This document shows, piece after piece, positions 35,338 to 46,775 of a DNA stretch of 64,000 bases. The DNA comes from Stomorhina lunata. Taxonomy: Eukaryota > Arthropoda > Insecta > Diptera > Rhiniidae. The translations under genes and the position numbers were made by a program. The notes beneath the pieces are model-generated. The model worked only from the letters and a program-made list of their open reading frames with translations. It searched no databases and had not been told where the DNA came from. Location of the stretch: assembly GCA_933228675.1 (NCBI GenBank), contig OW121744.1:95392764-95456763 (forward strand). The letters run 5' to 3'. How positions within the stretch are numbered: the first letter of the stretch is position 1; each line of letters begins with the position of its first letter.

Positions 35338-35516
35338 AGCCAAAAAATGTTCGTGGGGACACCCAATTCCTCGATGCGTTTCGATGGTTGGTTAGGCAAT
35401 CATCTTCTGGAAAACCATGCATTATTGCCTAATTTTCAAACACAATTATTACGAATTATGTTTGTAAATCAAAGGTAAAAGCTCAGATTATCGACTGAAC
35501 AAAAGTAAATATTAAA
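35338..35516 (+). mobile_element. Family B element, single arm
   Basis: Reads AAATGTTCGTGGGGACACCC, AATTCCTCGATG, GAAAACCATGCATTATTGCC, ACGAATTATGTTTGTAAATC and GACTGAACAAAAGTAAA, matching the arms at 16.2-16.56 kb. It immediately precedes a family-C end and the 30-bp array. Confidence 0.7.
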
Positions 35517-35517
35517 A

Positions 35518-35576
35518 TTTTTATACCCACCATCAAAAAGAATGGGGGCATATTGAAATTTTCATTCCGTTTGTAA
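35518..35576 (-). mobile_element. Family C terminal fragment
   Basis: TTTATACCCACCATCAAAAAG..AATGGGGGCATATTGAAATT..CCGTTTGTAAT is the reverse complement of the family-C end. The match stops exactly where the 30-bp array begins. Confidence 0.75.
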
Positions 35577-38165
35577 TACCCAAATTATCAGTCGTAGCTC
35601 TTTCGATGTTTCGTATTTCAGTCGTGGCATTTTATGTATTCAAATTTTCAATCGCGGCTCTATATATACTCAAACTTTCAATCGTGGCTCTTTAGGTACC
35701 CAAATTATCAATCGAGGCTCTTTATATACTCAAACTTTCAATCGCGACTCTTTATATACTCAAACTTTCAATCGTGGCTTTTTAGATACCCAAATTATCA
35801 ATCGCGGCTCTTTATATACTCAAGCTTTCAATCGTAGCTCTTAAGGTATACAAATTATCAGTCGTGGCCCTTTAGGTTCTCAAATTTCCAATCGTGACCC
35901 TTTAGATACTCAAATTTTTAATCATGGCTGTTTATATACCCAAACTTTTAATCGTGGCTCTTTAGGTACCCAAGTTATCAATCGTGGCTCTTTAGGTTCT
36001 TAAATTTCCAATCGTGGCCCTTTAGATACTCAAATTTTTAATCATGGCTGTTTATATACTCAAACTTTTAATCGTGGCTCTTTAGGTACCCAAATTATCA
36101 ATCGCGGCTCTTTAGATACTCAAATTTCCAATTGTGGCTCTTTAGATACTCAAATTTTTAATCATGGCTGTTTATATACTCAAACTTTTAATCGTGGCTC
36201 TTTAGGTACCCAAATTATCAATCGTGGCTCTTTAGGTACCCAAATTATCAATCGTGGCTCTTTAGATACTCAAATTTCCAATCGTGGCCCTTTAGATACT
36301 CAAATTTTTAATCATGGCTGTTTATATACTCAAACTTTTAATCGTGGATCTTTAGGTACCCAAATTATCAATCGCGGCTCTTTAGATACTCAAATTTCCA
36401 ATCGTGGCCCTTTAGATACTCAAATTTTCAATCATGGCTGTTTATATACTCAATTTTTAAATCGTGGCTCTTTAGTTACCCAAATTATCAATCGTGGCTC
36501 TTTAGTTACTCAAATCTCCAATAGTGGCCCTTTAGATACTCAAATATTTAATCATGGCTGTTTATATACTCAAACTTTTAATCGTGGCTCTTTAGGTACC
36601 CAAATTATCAATCGTGGCTCTTTAGATACTCAAATTTCCAATCGTGGCCCTTTAGATACTCAAATTTTCAATCATGGCTGTTTATATACTCAATTTTTAA
36701 ATCGTGGCTCTTTAGTTACCCAAATTATCAATCGTAGCTCTTTCGATGTTTCGTATTTCAGTCGTGGCATTTTATATACTCAAATTTTCAATCATGGCTG
36801 TTTATATACTCAATTTTTAAATCGTGGCTCTTTAGGTACCCAAATTATCAATCGTTGCTCTTTAGATACTCAAATTTCCAATCGTGGCCCTTTAGATACT
36901 CAAATTTTCAATCATGGCTGTTTATATACTCAATTTTTAAATCGTGGCTCTTTATATTTTCAAATTTTCAATCGTGGCTCTTTATATTTTCAAATTTTCA
37001 ATCGTGGCTCTTTATATACTAAAATGTTTAATCGTGTCTCTTTATATACTCAAATTTTCAATCATGACTCTTTTTACACTAAAGTTTTCAATCGTGGTTC
37101 TTAAGATACCCAAATTTTCAATCGTGGCTCTTTAGATACCCAAATTTTCAATCGTGGCTCTTTAGATACCCAAATTTTCAATCGTGGCTCTTTAGATACT
37201 CAAAGTTTCAATCATGACTTTTATATACTCAAATTATTAATCGCGGCTCTTTATATACTCAAGCTTTCAATCGTAGCTCTTAAGGTATCCAAATTATCAA
37301 TCGTGGCTCTTTAGGTTCTCAAATTTCCAATCGTGGCTCTTTAGATACTCAAATTTTTAATCATGGCTGTTTATGTACTCAAACTTTTAATCGTGGCTCT
37401 TTAGGTACCCAAATTATCAATCGTGGCTCTTTAGGTACCCAAATTATCAATCGTGGCTCTTTAGATACTCAAATTTCCAATCGTGGCCCTGTAGATACTC
37501 AAATTTTTAATCATGGCTGTTTATATACTCAAACTTTTAATCGTGGCTCTTTAGGTACCCAAATTATCAATCGTGGCTCTTTAGATACTCAAATTTCCAA
37601 TCGTGACCCTTTAGATACTCAAATTTTTAATCATGGCTGTTTATATACTCAAACTTTTAATCGTGGCTCTTTATATTTTCCAATTTTCAATCGTGGCTCT
37701 TTATATACTAAAATGTTTAATCGTGGCTTTTCATATACTCAATACTTTCAATCATGACTCTTTTTACACTAAAGTTTTCAATCGTGGTTCTTAAGATACC
37801 CAAAATTTCAATCGTGGCTTTTTAGATACCCAAATTTTCAATCGCGAATCTTTATATACTCAAATTTTCAATAGTGGCTCTTTAGATACTCAAATTTTCA
37901 CTCATGACTCTTTTTACACTAAAGTTTTCAATCGTGGTTCTTAAGATACCCAAATTTTCAATCGTGGCTCTTTAGATACCCAAATTTTCAATCGCGAATC
38001 TTTATATACTCAAATTTTCAATCGTGGTTCTTTAGATACTCAAAGTTTCAATCATGACTCTTTATATACTCAAATTTTCAATCGTGACATTTTATATACT
38101 AAAATTTTCAATTGTGGCTCTTTATATACTCAAATTTTCAATCATGGCTTTTTATATACTCAAAG
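35577..38165. repeat. 30-bp tandem array (satellite 5) with 120-bp higher-order repeats
   Basis: About 86 copies of CAAATTWTCAATCGTGGCTC + TTTAGATACT. In the middle part monomers alternate in a fixed order of four variants (AAATTATCAATCG, AAATTTCCAATCG with GGCCCT, AAATTTTTAATCATGGCTG, AAACTTTTAATCG with GGTACC), giving a 120-bp higher-order unit, for example 36090-36720. A distinct CGATGTTTCGTATTTCAGTC variant appears at 35605 and again near 36746. Outer units are more varied. Since 30 is divisible by 3, short open frames repeating a ten-residue motif appear; they are not genes. Confidence 0.95.
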
Positions 38166-38762
38166 GGTCTTAGTATAATAAAACCTTCAATCATACCAAA
38201 CAATTTTTATGTATAAATTAAATATTTAAAATTATAAAAACTACATTTCTACAAATATTTTTAAATACCATTTACTTGATATTAATATCCTAAATCACGT
38301 GGTCTTTAAAAAGAAATTTGATATTTTTTTCTAAAACAAGAATTATACATTAAAACCTAAGCCAAACCACACATCAAACATTAGACTATTTAGATGAAAG
38401 GTCCTAGAAAAGGACACACCTTTTTTGGCAAATACAAAAAAATGTCCTCAAAGTATTTATTTGACGACATTTTTCCTGTGAATGCCGGCCAAGACAAAAG
38501 ACTTTTAACTACGCCTATTCAGATTTAGATTTTATTTTCCTAAGTACTTCTTTTTTTTGGGAATTATTGTATATTTTATATTAATTTTTATTTTCGGGCG
38601 TTTTTAATTGTATTGGATTTCAAAGTATAATTTGAATTCCATAGATTTAATTGTTTAAGGTTTCTTTTAAAAATAAGAATAAAATATAAATTTGGCTATT
38701 GAACATTTGACAATTGCGTATTAAATGACATTTTTTTCTAATATGATTCTAAGATTTTATTG
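38166..38762. other. AT-rich stretch, nothing recognised
   Basis: No coding, RNA or repeat feature that I can support between the 30-bp array and the TTAA site. Confidence 0.5.
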
Positions 38763-38766
38763 TTAA

Positions 38767-40485
38767 CCCTTTGAGGACCATAGGCAAGTATGTTTGCCCA
38801 TGGGTTTTTTGGTGATATATTTATAAAGGTAGGAGATAGAGAAAAAGTTTCAAGGAGAGATTGGTAGAAGAAGGTATGGGCTACAATAATATAGTTCAGT
38901 GCGAGTTTTTATCTGACACCACTTTCGAGTTCGAGAGTTCCAAAGTTGGCCAAAAAATTGACTTGGTTCAGGGGGCCGCAGAGGTGTTACAATGAGGCAC
39001 AAGTGGTTGATGGTTAATTGTGTGTTGTATCTTACTCTTAGCTGTTCTAAAAAATTTACAAAGAGTTTATGCAATGTACACTGTTCCTACAGGATATCAA
39101 TATTTGGTGGGCAAATATGTTTGCCTGTGGGTTTAAACGAAAAAAAACGTCCCGGAAAGTTGTAATAATAATTACCTCCAAAATAAAAAATATTAAAATT
39201 ATAGATCATATTAACAAGGCTATGCCGAGCGCATACACTTATTCCAAAAAACTATCAGTCGATGAACATATGGTCAAATTTAAGGGACATAATGCCATGA
39301 AGCAGTACATGAAGGACAAACCGATTTCATGGGGATTCAAACTTTGGTGCCTATGTGAAGCAGAAACTGGTTTCTTATACAATGTTGACATATACACCGG
39401 AAAGAAACAATATGTTGAACACGGTCTTGGTGAATCGGTTGTCTTGCAGTTATGTAAGCCACTGGCAAAGAAAGGGATTGAAGTTTACTTTGATAACTTT
39501 TTTTCAAGTCTGAACTTAATTTATATTCTCTCTCAAAATGACATAATGGCCTGTGGAACAATTCGAAGCAATAGAAAGCACATGCCAAAAAATTTTCCTG
39601 CCGATAAAGATATGAAAAGAGGAGACATAAGTTACTTCACCTCGGGCAGCATTTCAGTTGTCAAATGGATGGACAATTGTGCTGTTTACCTTGCTTCAAA
39701 TTTCATTGATCCGACAGCGGTGTTCAAAGTTAAACGACGCGTAGTTGGACAGGCTGATAAAATAGACATTGATTGCCCACTTATTATACAAAAGTATAAT
39801 AAAGGAATGGGAGGTGTTGATTTGATGGATCAGAAGCAAGTGGCGTTTTTATTTACGTTTGAATTTCGACCTTTTCGAATTATGCGTTCATAATAGCTAC
39901 GTAATATATCAGAAACTCTTATTGGCTAATAATGTCTCAGTAAAGGTATCATCCATTGATTTTCGGGCAGCTTTAGCTAAAGACTTGATCAGTGATTTCA
40001 ATTCTAGAAAACGAGCCTTTCCAGAGACAACCAGAACCGGAACATATTTTATAAGCAAGCCTAAATCTATTCACAGAATGGAAAAGGTTGATAACTGGAG
40101 ACGCTGTTTTTATTGCACTTCCAATAAGGTGTATAATCGGACAAATGTTTTCTGCGCTAAATGCAATGTGTTCCTTTGTTTTACTACGTCTCGTGATTGC
40201 TTTGGAAGCTATCACGATCAATAATAGTTTAACTTTTGATTTCTATTGTCTTTTTGTATATATATTTAATAAAAGTTGAAATAAAATTTTTTCTGAGAAA
40301 AATAAATTGGGATAAAAAATTCCGTTTGAACCTACAGGCAACTATGTTTGCCAAGCGAAATGGAGTATAAAGAGGACAACCAGGATGACAATTTTTTTTT
40401 TTCGTCACTACTATTAGGCTCTATATTATGGAAATAGAACGAAATTGTAAATCGCTTCAGCGGAAAATGTATGGTCCTCAAAGGG
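38767..40485 (+). mobile_element. piggyBac-family element, 1719 bp, TTAA-flanked
   Basis: The TTAA tetranucleotide lies at both borders (38763-38766 and 40486-40489), the target duplication expected of piggyBac. Terminal inverted repeats are perfect for 16 bp: CCCTTTGAGGACCATA. The subterminal quasi-palindrome GGCAAGTATGTTTGCC (38783) recurs as GGCAACTATGTTTGCC (about 40336), both in the same orientation, and a third time internally near 39106 (GGCAAATATGTTTGCC). The transposase inside is N-terminally truncated and frameshifted. Confidence 0.93.
39069..40224 (+). pseudogene. piggyBac transposase (DDE_Tnp_1_7), truncated and frameshifted
   Basis: The first frame (39069-39893, 274 codons) has clear piggyBac homology from about residue 45 on. 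It has LSVDEHMVKFKG with catalytic Asp65 (39261), VYFDNFFSSLNL with Asp142 (39492), ACGTIRSNRKHMPKNF, and NKGMGGVDLMDQ with Asp251 (39819). All three DDD positions are kept. Near 39840-39870 the frame is lost. The downstream part (39859-40224) continues as NSYVIYQKL and a C-terminal Cys-rich domain with CFYC and CAKC pairs followed by CxxxxxxDC and GSYH, the usual zinc-binding tail. Members of the family are about 550-600 residues; roughly the first 200 or more residues are absent. The first ~40 codons are probably not original coding sequence. In an intact member this protein cuts and pastes the element at TTAA. This copy is very likely inactive. Confidence 0.93.
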
Positions 40486-40489
40486 TTAA

Positions 40490-40825
40490 AGTTTATTAAT
40501 ATTGGGAAGCCATTAGTGAAATCAATTAGATTTAATTGAATTTAGAGAAATTCACAATAATTTTGGTTTATTGCTAAAATGTAAAATGTCTTTGACGAAA
40601 ATTAACGATTTTAATTTTAACTACGTAATATACCCTACTCACCTGTATTTGTGTTGAATGATGACAGTATTTGTTGTACTACTCCTTTGTGTTATTAAGT
40701 AGAGACGACTTCACGTTCATTGGTCCTTAAGTTGAAAGTAGTGGTAGTAAGCCAGAAGATCATGAAGAAACCTATCGTTAGCCTTTAACAAATAAGTTAC
40801 AATGTAGTGAGCTTTATATGTTAAG
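40490..40825. other. AT-rich stretch, nothing recognised
   Basis: No feature supported. Confidence 0.5.
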
Positions 40826-41014
40826 TATATAGTACCTGGTTGACCGAGCCTTGCTCGGAGCTTTATGATTAGCATTTTGAGGCAAATTTTAAAGTTTTTA
40901 TATATTTTATATGATAAAGTGCTAAAATAAATTTAGAGGAAAGACATTGTACAAATATTCAGTTAATTTTGAATTATTTTATTTATTTTGTCCGACCAAC
41001 ACATAGTTTGCATA

Positions 41015-41795
41015 GTTTACAGTTTAACTCATTTTAATAATTTTGGAAATTATTCATACCAACAGAAACATCCGTCGACTCATGCGCAACAACTTTGCTA
41101 CAGATTGTAGTCTGATCAAATGCACAGTTTACGATTTAATTCATTTTGAGTAGTTTGCAGTGGCGCTACCTGAAGTTGTTCAAACCATATAAGAAACCTT
41201 TGTCTGCTTATTCGTAACAACTTTGCTTATGATTATAACATGATCAAATGCACAGTTTACGATTTAATTCACTTTGAGTAATTTTCTGAGGCGCCACCTG
41301 TCGGACTTTGCTCATTCCAATTCATAAACCTTCTTCGGATTATCCGTAACAACTTTGCTGAAGATTATAGCATGATTAAATGTACACCTTACGATTAAAT
41401 TGACTTTGAGTAAATTTCAGTGGCGCCACCTGTCGAAATTTCTTCATACCAACTAAGAAACCTTCGTCGGCTCATGTGCAACAACTTTGCTAAAGATTGT
41501 AGCATGATTAAATGTACAGATTACGATTAAATTGACTTTGAGTAAGTTTATGTAGCGCCACCTGTCGCAAATTATTTATACCAACTAAAAAGCCTTCGCC
41601 GGCTCATGCGCTACAACTATGCTAAAGATCATAGCATGATTAAATGTACAGTTTACGATTTAATTCATTTTTAGTAATTTTCAGTGGCGCCATCTGTCGG
41701 AAATTAGTCTTATCAACTTAAGAACCTTCGCCGGCTTATCCGCAACATCTTCGCTAAAGAGCATAACATGATCAAATTCACAGTTTACTATTCTA
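41015..41795 (+). repeat. ~130-bp tandem repeats within family D
   Basis: Six diverged copies. The word GGCGCCACCTGTCG (or variants) falls at about 41163, 41291, 41423, 41555 and 41697. Each copy also has AACTTTGCTAAAGATTRTAGC, a GATTAAATG word and TTTACGATTTAATTCATTTT. Divergence between copies is substantial, so the array is old. Confidence 0.88.
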
Positions 41796-41810
41796 TAAAG
41801 AACATATATA

Positions 41811-42900
41811 CAAACATTCATTTGTTTAAAATAATACTAATTTTCCCCCCTTTTTATTCCCTAATTTCTAAAAGTTCCATATGCATATTTGGTACTTTTT
41901 TGGTGCCAATTGAATTCGGTACATTTTATTAAAACGCAGTTAGCATAATGTATAATGTCCCTATTCATATTACTTTGGAGATGTTAAGTTATCATTTTAT
42001 CCCTATTTTACCCATTTTGGCTCCAAAATCAATGGGTAGAAAAAGACTAAACTAAAGACTAACAGGGGCAAATACCGCCCCTGATGGAGTAGAACAGGGT
42101 GGAAAATGTAAAACAATTAGTGACTTCATATCTGAAAAAGAACTAAAATTAGATTTGTGGCGTCTAGAAAAATAGGAGACTAGATGTTTAGTACTTTTTA
42201 GAGTAGGGAAAAATTGATGGTAATAACGAAATTTTGAGTTATCTAGAGGATATTGGATACCAAGTAACGGTTCTGATTGGTTTTTACTTGCTAATACCAG
42301 CCTTGGTCATGGTCATCCTTCATCTCAACTGTAGATACTGATACTGACATACATACAAACATTCATTTGTTTAAAATAATACTAATTTTCCCCCCTTTTT
42401 ATTCCCTAATTTCTAAAAGTTCCATATGCATATTTGGTACTTTTTTGGTGCCAATTGAATTCGGTATATTTGATTAAGACGCAGTTAGCATAATGTATAA
42501 TGTTCCTATTCATATTACTTTGGAGATGTTAAGTTATCATTTTATCCCTATATTACCCATTTTGGCTCCAAAATCAATGGGTAGAAAAAAACTAAACTAA
42601 AGACTAACAGGGGCAAATACCGCCCCTGATGGAGTAGAACAGGGTAGAAAATGTAAAACAATTAGTGACTTCATATCTGAAAAAGAACTAAAATTAGATT
42701 TGGGGCGTCTAGAAAAATAGGAGACTAGATGTTTAATACTTTTTCGAGTAGGGAAAAATTGATAGTAATAACGAAATTTTGAGTTATCTAGAGGATGTTG
42801 GATACCAAGTAACGGTTCTGATTGGTTTTAACTTGCTAATACCAGCCTTGGTCATGGTCATCCTTCATCTCAACTGTAGACACTGACCTTCTCATCGTAT
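41811..42900 (+). repeat. 545-bp direct tandem duplication
   Basis: CAAACATTCATTTGTTTAAA at 41811 recurs at 42356, and the two 545-bp units stay nearly identical through CTCAACTGTAGA. Differences are few (for example TTTTTACTTG against TTTTAACTTG, GTACATTTT against GTATATTTG), so the duplication is much younger than the neighbouring ~130-bp repeats. Confidence 0.9.
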
Positions 42901-43010
42901 CAACCGGGGAACTACGTTAACACACGTTAATGTAACGCGAGTCTCTCCCACAAGAACGATTACAATACGGGTTAGGAAGTCGGGCCCACTATACGTATTC
43001 AGTAACTTTT

Positions 43011-43362
43011 GAAAATTCGTCAATTTAGTGGGTAAAAAAAGTATAAAAGGGAAAAACTTAGTAAGATATTATATCCAAAACCAAAAGCGATAGATTTAAA
43101 AGAATAATTGGGTTTGGATCAGTTACGAAAATGAGGCGTGTAGAGTACTTTTTTTTTTTGAAATAGGAACAATAGAGGAGTGCAAAAACAAATATTTGGT
43201 ACTTATTTGGCTCACATGTACCTTTAGAACCAATACATTGATTAGATTAGGCAGGTGACAACAGAGTCCGCGTCACTTGGCTCCTAGGAAGTGGTGTCTT
43301 TGTGTTACCTGCAGAGTAGAGAAAATAAAATATTCCTTAATACCAAGTAGTATCAAGGTTCG
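43011..43362. other. No supported feature
   Basis: Holds GATTAGATTAGGCAGGTGAC and similar text just downstream (in LINE sense) of the LINE stop codon, so at least the right part (about 43200-43362) is probably the LINE 3' untranslated region. Confidence 0.35.
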
Positions 43363-44455
43363 TTAGAGCCAACGTATCTTACAAACCAAGCGTATCTTAC
43401 TAACATTGAAAAACGAGACCTCTGATAAATCGTGCCTTTGGTAGCCCAGATGGTGAGTCCTAAGATCAGCAGGGGCTGAGCAGTGACAGATGAGATGAGT
43501 GACAGTTCCATCCTCCTCAACGTTATGACAAATTCTACAGTAGTCATTGGTTCGAAGATTAAGTCTTCTAGCTTCTAATCTTTAATGTGGATTGATATTA
43601 TTGGAATGTCTCCATTCATGTAGGGATGCCCGGCATTCCCGAGTATGAACGGATGTCGTTAAGACCGAAGATAGAGAGTGAATTGCGGAAAGACTGTCGG
43701 TACTAAAACGAATATCCCTGTATTACATATACCTTAGCCATTTGCTCGCCCTTTAGATGGCTGAAATTTCAACTTAAGAAATAGAACAGAGTTTTGGGAC
43801 CTTGAAATAAATTTTGGTCCCTAATAGTGGGATACAAAAGTCCCCACCCACAACACTGTTCGATTTGGATCCATCCGTATATATGTATGTATCTCCAGGG
43901 TGTCAACTCTAGAATTAATTTTGGTACCTAAGATATATTCGGTGAAGGAGTGGTCGAAGAATGATGTGGTAATGCTGTAGTCGATGTTTTTGGGGATAGT
44001 TCTGTGTTTATCCAAAAAAAACTGAAGTGACCTATAGATGAAGAAGGTCATTCTCCAGTTATGCTTAACCTAATGGCTGAGTTAAGGGCTACGTTTTAAG
44101 CCATTAGCTCAGCCGGAAGCTAGGTTTAGGATAATTATGACACCAGTAATCATTGGAAATTTTAACAAATGATCCTCGGTGATTAGTCTTACATAGATCA
44201 GGCCACCAAAGAAGTATGAGTTTAGGTTTGGCAAAAATCTCAATGAGCCAGGCAGTATAAGCCGGAGAAAGGCCTCGTGTTACTTAAGGCTCTTTTGCAC
44301 GAATAGTGCAAAAAAATAGTGCAATGGCTGCTTTAGACAACTTAGATTGGTCGTTTGAGCTCCAGGACAATCTAGAGTCCAGAATGACCCCCAAGTATTT
44401 GACGTTTTCAATGAGCACCATTTTAGCCCCGTCTTACTTTGGAAGAGTGAAAAAA
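43363..44455 (-). pseudogene. LINE relic: reverse-transcriptase tail, RNase H, Cys-His end
   Basis: Reading the minus strand, the following occur in a single frame with intervening stops. VKYLGVILDSRLSW (44403-44374 and on) is the end of the reverse transcriptase. YTDGSKSNSVVGG (YTDGSK at 43864-43881), VEISAI (43756-43773) and STDSLSAIHSLSS (43681-43704) carry the Asp, Glu and Asp of an RNase H active site. CRICHNVEEDG (43525-43539) with HLICHC (43480-43497) form a terminal Cys-Cys-His-Cys motif. The frame ends at a TAA at 43363-43365. An RNase H plus this tail is typical of I/R1/LOA-type fly LINEs. Everything upstream (ORF1, endonuclease, polymerase palm) is missing: a 5'-truncated dead copy. 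Confidence 0.88.
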
Positions 44456-45785
44456 ATTTAAAATCATTAAGATCAGCTTAAAGAGACGCGTGTAGGGTAC
44501 TTTTTAGACATTAATTAAGTTTGCTCTCTACTTAAAAGGGGTATTATTTATTAAAAAAAAAACATATTTTGGCTTTTGACCCCGGGAAAGAACGTGTTTC
44601 ATTTTTAAGACATTAATAGACACTACAGCATACATTCTCCCCAGATTTGCCATTAATATTCATTATTACTTTTATTTAAAGTGACAATTTAACAAACATG
44701 TTATCAAATTGTGACCGAAAACTTTAATTTTCGCGAAATTCTAAGACTTTAAATCGTGGGTACGGCGAAACGGTTCAAGATATCGACACCAGTTTTTCTG
44801 CGTTTTATTCCCTTAACTATTTTTTTAAGGATACTAGAATGATAACTTATAATTTGTAGTAATTGTTAAACAAAATTTTTAAAAAATCAAAAAATTAATT
44901 TGAAAATCCGCCTGAGAAAAATGTATAATTTTCTAGTATGAAAAAACGGATTAAATTCAGTTATATTTTTATCGAAACTCAACTATTAAGTACTTACAGG
45001 TCATTAAATTGTTCGTTACGAACTTTCGCGGAAAAACTGCAATAACTCCAAAACTACTTCATGGATGTTTATTGTTGATGACTTAAGATAAAGCTACTTT
45101 AGTTCTCTTTTATACTCCAGCAAATTTGTTTAAATAATTTAATTCTAAGTGGTTAAAATTTGTGCAAAACTCCAAAAATACTCCAAATTTTTCCCATACA
45201 AAAAAGTTTAACACTTTGTGGACGGATGCGGCACGTGTTTTCCTTATGCAATTTTGAAAAAAATTTGCACAACATGTTTTTATGTTACATAGAATATTTT
45301 TAGTGGGAGGTACGGTTTCGTAATATACGGTGCCCCAAATATATATCTGTGGCAATATGAAAGAGTTGCTTAAGTCGACATAAGAAAGAATTGAGTTAAG
45401 GCGTTTATTGCATTACAGAATCAAAGTCGCTTAAATGTACTTAGTCCGTTTTAAAAAATTCGGGTTTTTGTCAATGTTATGTACGTTTACTTTTTAGCTT
45501 AAGTTTTTTGAATCAATAATGCATTGATCAAAACAACTTATGTACACATATTTTTGTGTACATATTCATATTTTTTTTTGTTCATAATAATAAAGTGATC
45601 GCAAGCTACAGGAAAAATATTGATCGTAAGCGACAAAAAATCTTAATTCAACAAAAACGGGGAATGTTTTGGTGCATAACATTTTTGTTCTTTGTTAGTT
45701 AACTACTTTCGACAAACTAATTAAATTTTTTCCAAATTGTTTAGAAGTTATGGTGCAAAGTATTATTATATAGTCTTTTAGTTTT
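44456..45785. other. AT-rich stretch, nothing recognised
   Basis: No coding, RNA or terminal-repeat feature supported. Confidence 0.5.
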
Positions 45786-46570
45786 ACTTCAAGAACTTTT
45801 AAGCTACTGGGCGGATTGTGGCGCAATTTGCAGAAATCAGCCAATGGGTAGTTGAAGTTTTAGACCAATTTTTAAAAACATGTCTATTTTAAGCACAGTG
45901 GCTCTACACTGAACCAAAGTTGAGCACCATTGTATGTAAAACCTATAGGTCCGTATAACTATCGTAAATATAAACCTAGCGAAACGATTTTTACACAATC
46001 GAAAACTACTTAAGAAAAAAACTATTCCATGTCTAATAGTTTAAGAGATATTTAATGGAATGTCACTTACGATTATTTAAATCTGAGGTCTTAAGAAATT
46101 TTTCTTTCTTTCTGAGGTCCTATGAAATTTTCCTTAAGAAATTTTTTTAATAACTAAAAAACACTAATTGTAGTAAAGCTTTTTACATAGTAAAGCTTTT
46201 AATAAGCTTTAAAATTTTGTTCTTTTTTTAGAAAACTTTAAATCAAGAAAATCGGTTTATATATAGAACAGATATTATTAAAAAATCGGTACAGGATGTG
46301 ACAAAAATTGTATTTTTTGTAGTCGAATATCTTTTAAACCGTAAGAGATAGCAAAGGCATATAGTGATGTTTTTTTGTACATCTTGGGTTATGTATTCGT
46401 TATATATTATGATTTTTATGACAGTTATATATGGTCTTAAGTGATTTATGAGTCCGAGGTGCCCTACCTTTAAGTCCGCCCAACGGTTTAGAAGTTATAG
46501 AATTATTGCCATTAAATTTTTAAGCCATCCCATTGTACAATATTAGATTCTTAAGTACATACCTATAATA
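45786..46570. repeat. Family F dispersed repeat
   Basis: Carries in order GGCGGATTGTGGCGC, CACTGAACCAAAGTTGAGC, a TCTTTTAAACCGTAAGAGAT segment, TTAAGTGATTTATGAGTC and CATCCCATTGTAC. The same words are found split between 4861-5140 and 7880-8140. Confidence 0.5.
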
Positions 46571-46775
46571 TTAATACGCAAACACCCATTTATTATCCCC
46601 TTTTACGCTTAAATTATGCACTCTTTTATACCATTTGAAAGGTATTTTTCCGTAGATCAGACGAATCTATATTTTATTAAAATCAGTTCATTATTTAAGA
46701 ATCGGTTCAGTATTTAAAATTCTTACCAACACAATAAAGAAAACTCACATGCATCGGAAATTCTACATTAAAGGG

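Larger units (their letters stand above)
40826..43010 (+). repeat. Family D dispersed repeat, long copy
   Basis: Starts around ACCTGGTTGACCGAGCCTTG and ends near GAAGTCGGGCCC. It contains two kinds of internal tandem repeats (next entries). It carries the uninterrupted version of the site that holds the hAT-like element at 29394. Confidence 0.7.

Noticed and set aside
35634..37135. Ten-residue periodic open frames
   Set aside because: Arise from the 30-bp satellite.
39337..40221. Antisense frames in the piggyBac region
   Set aside because: Shadows of the transposase reading frames.
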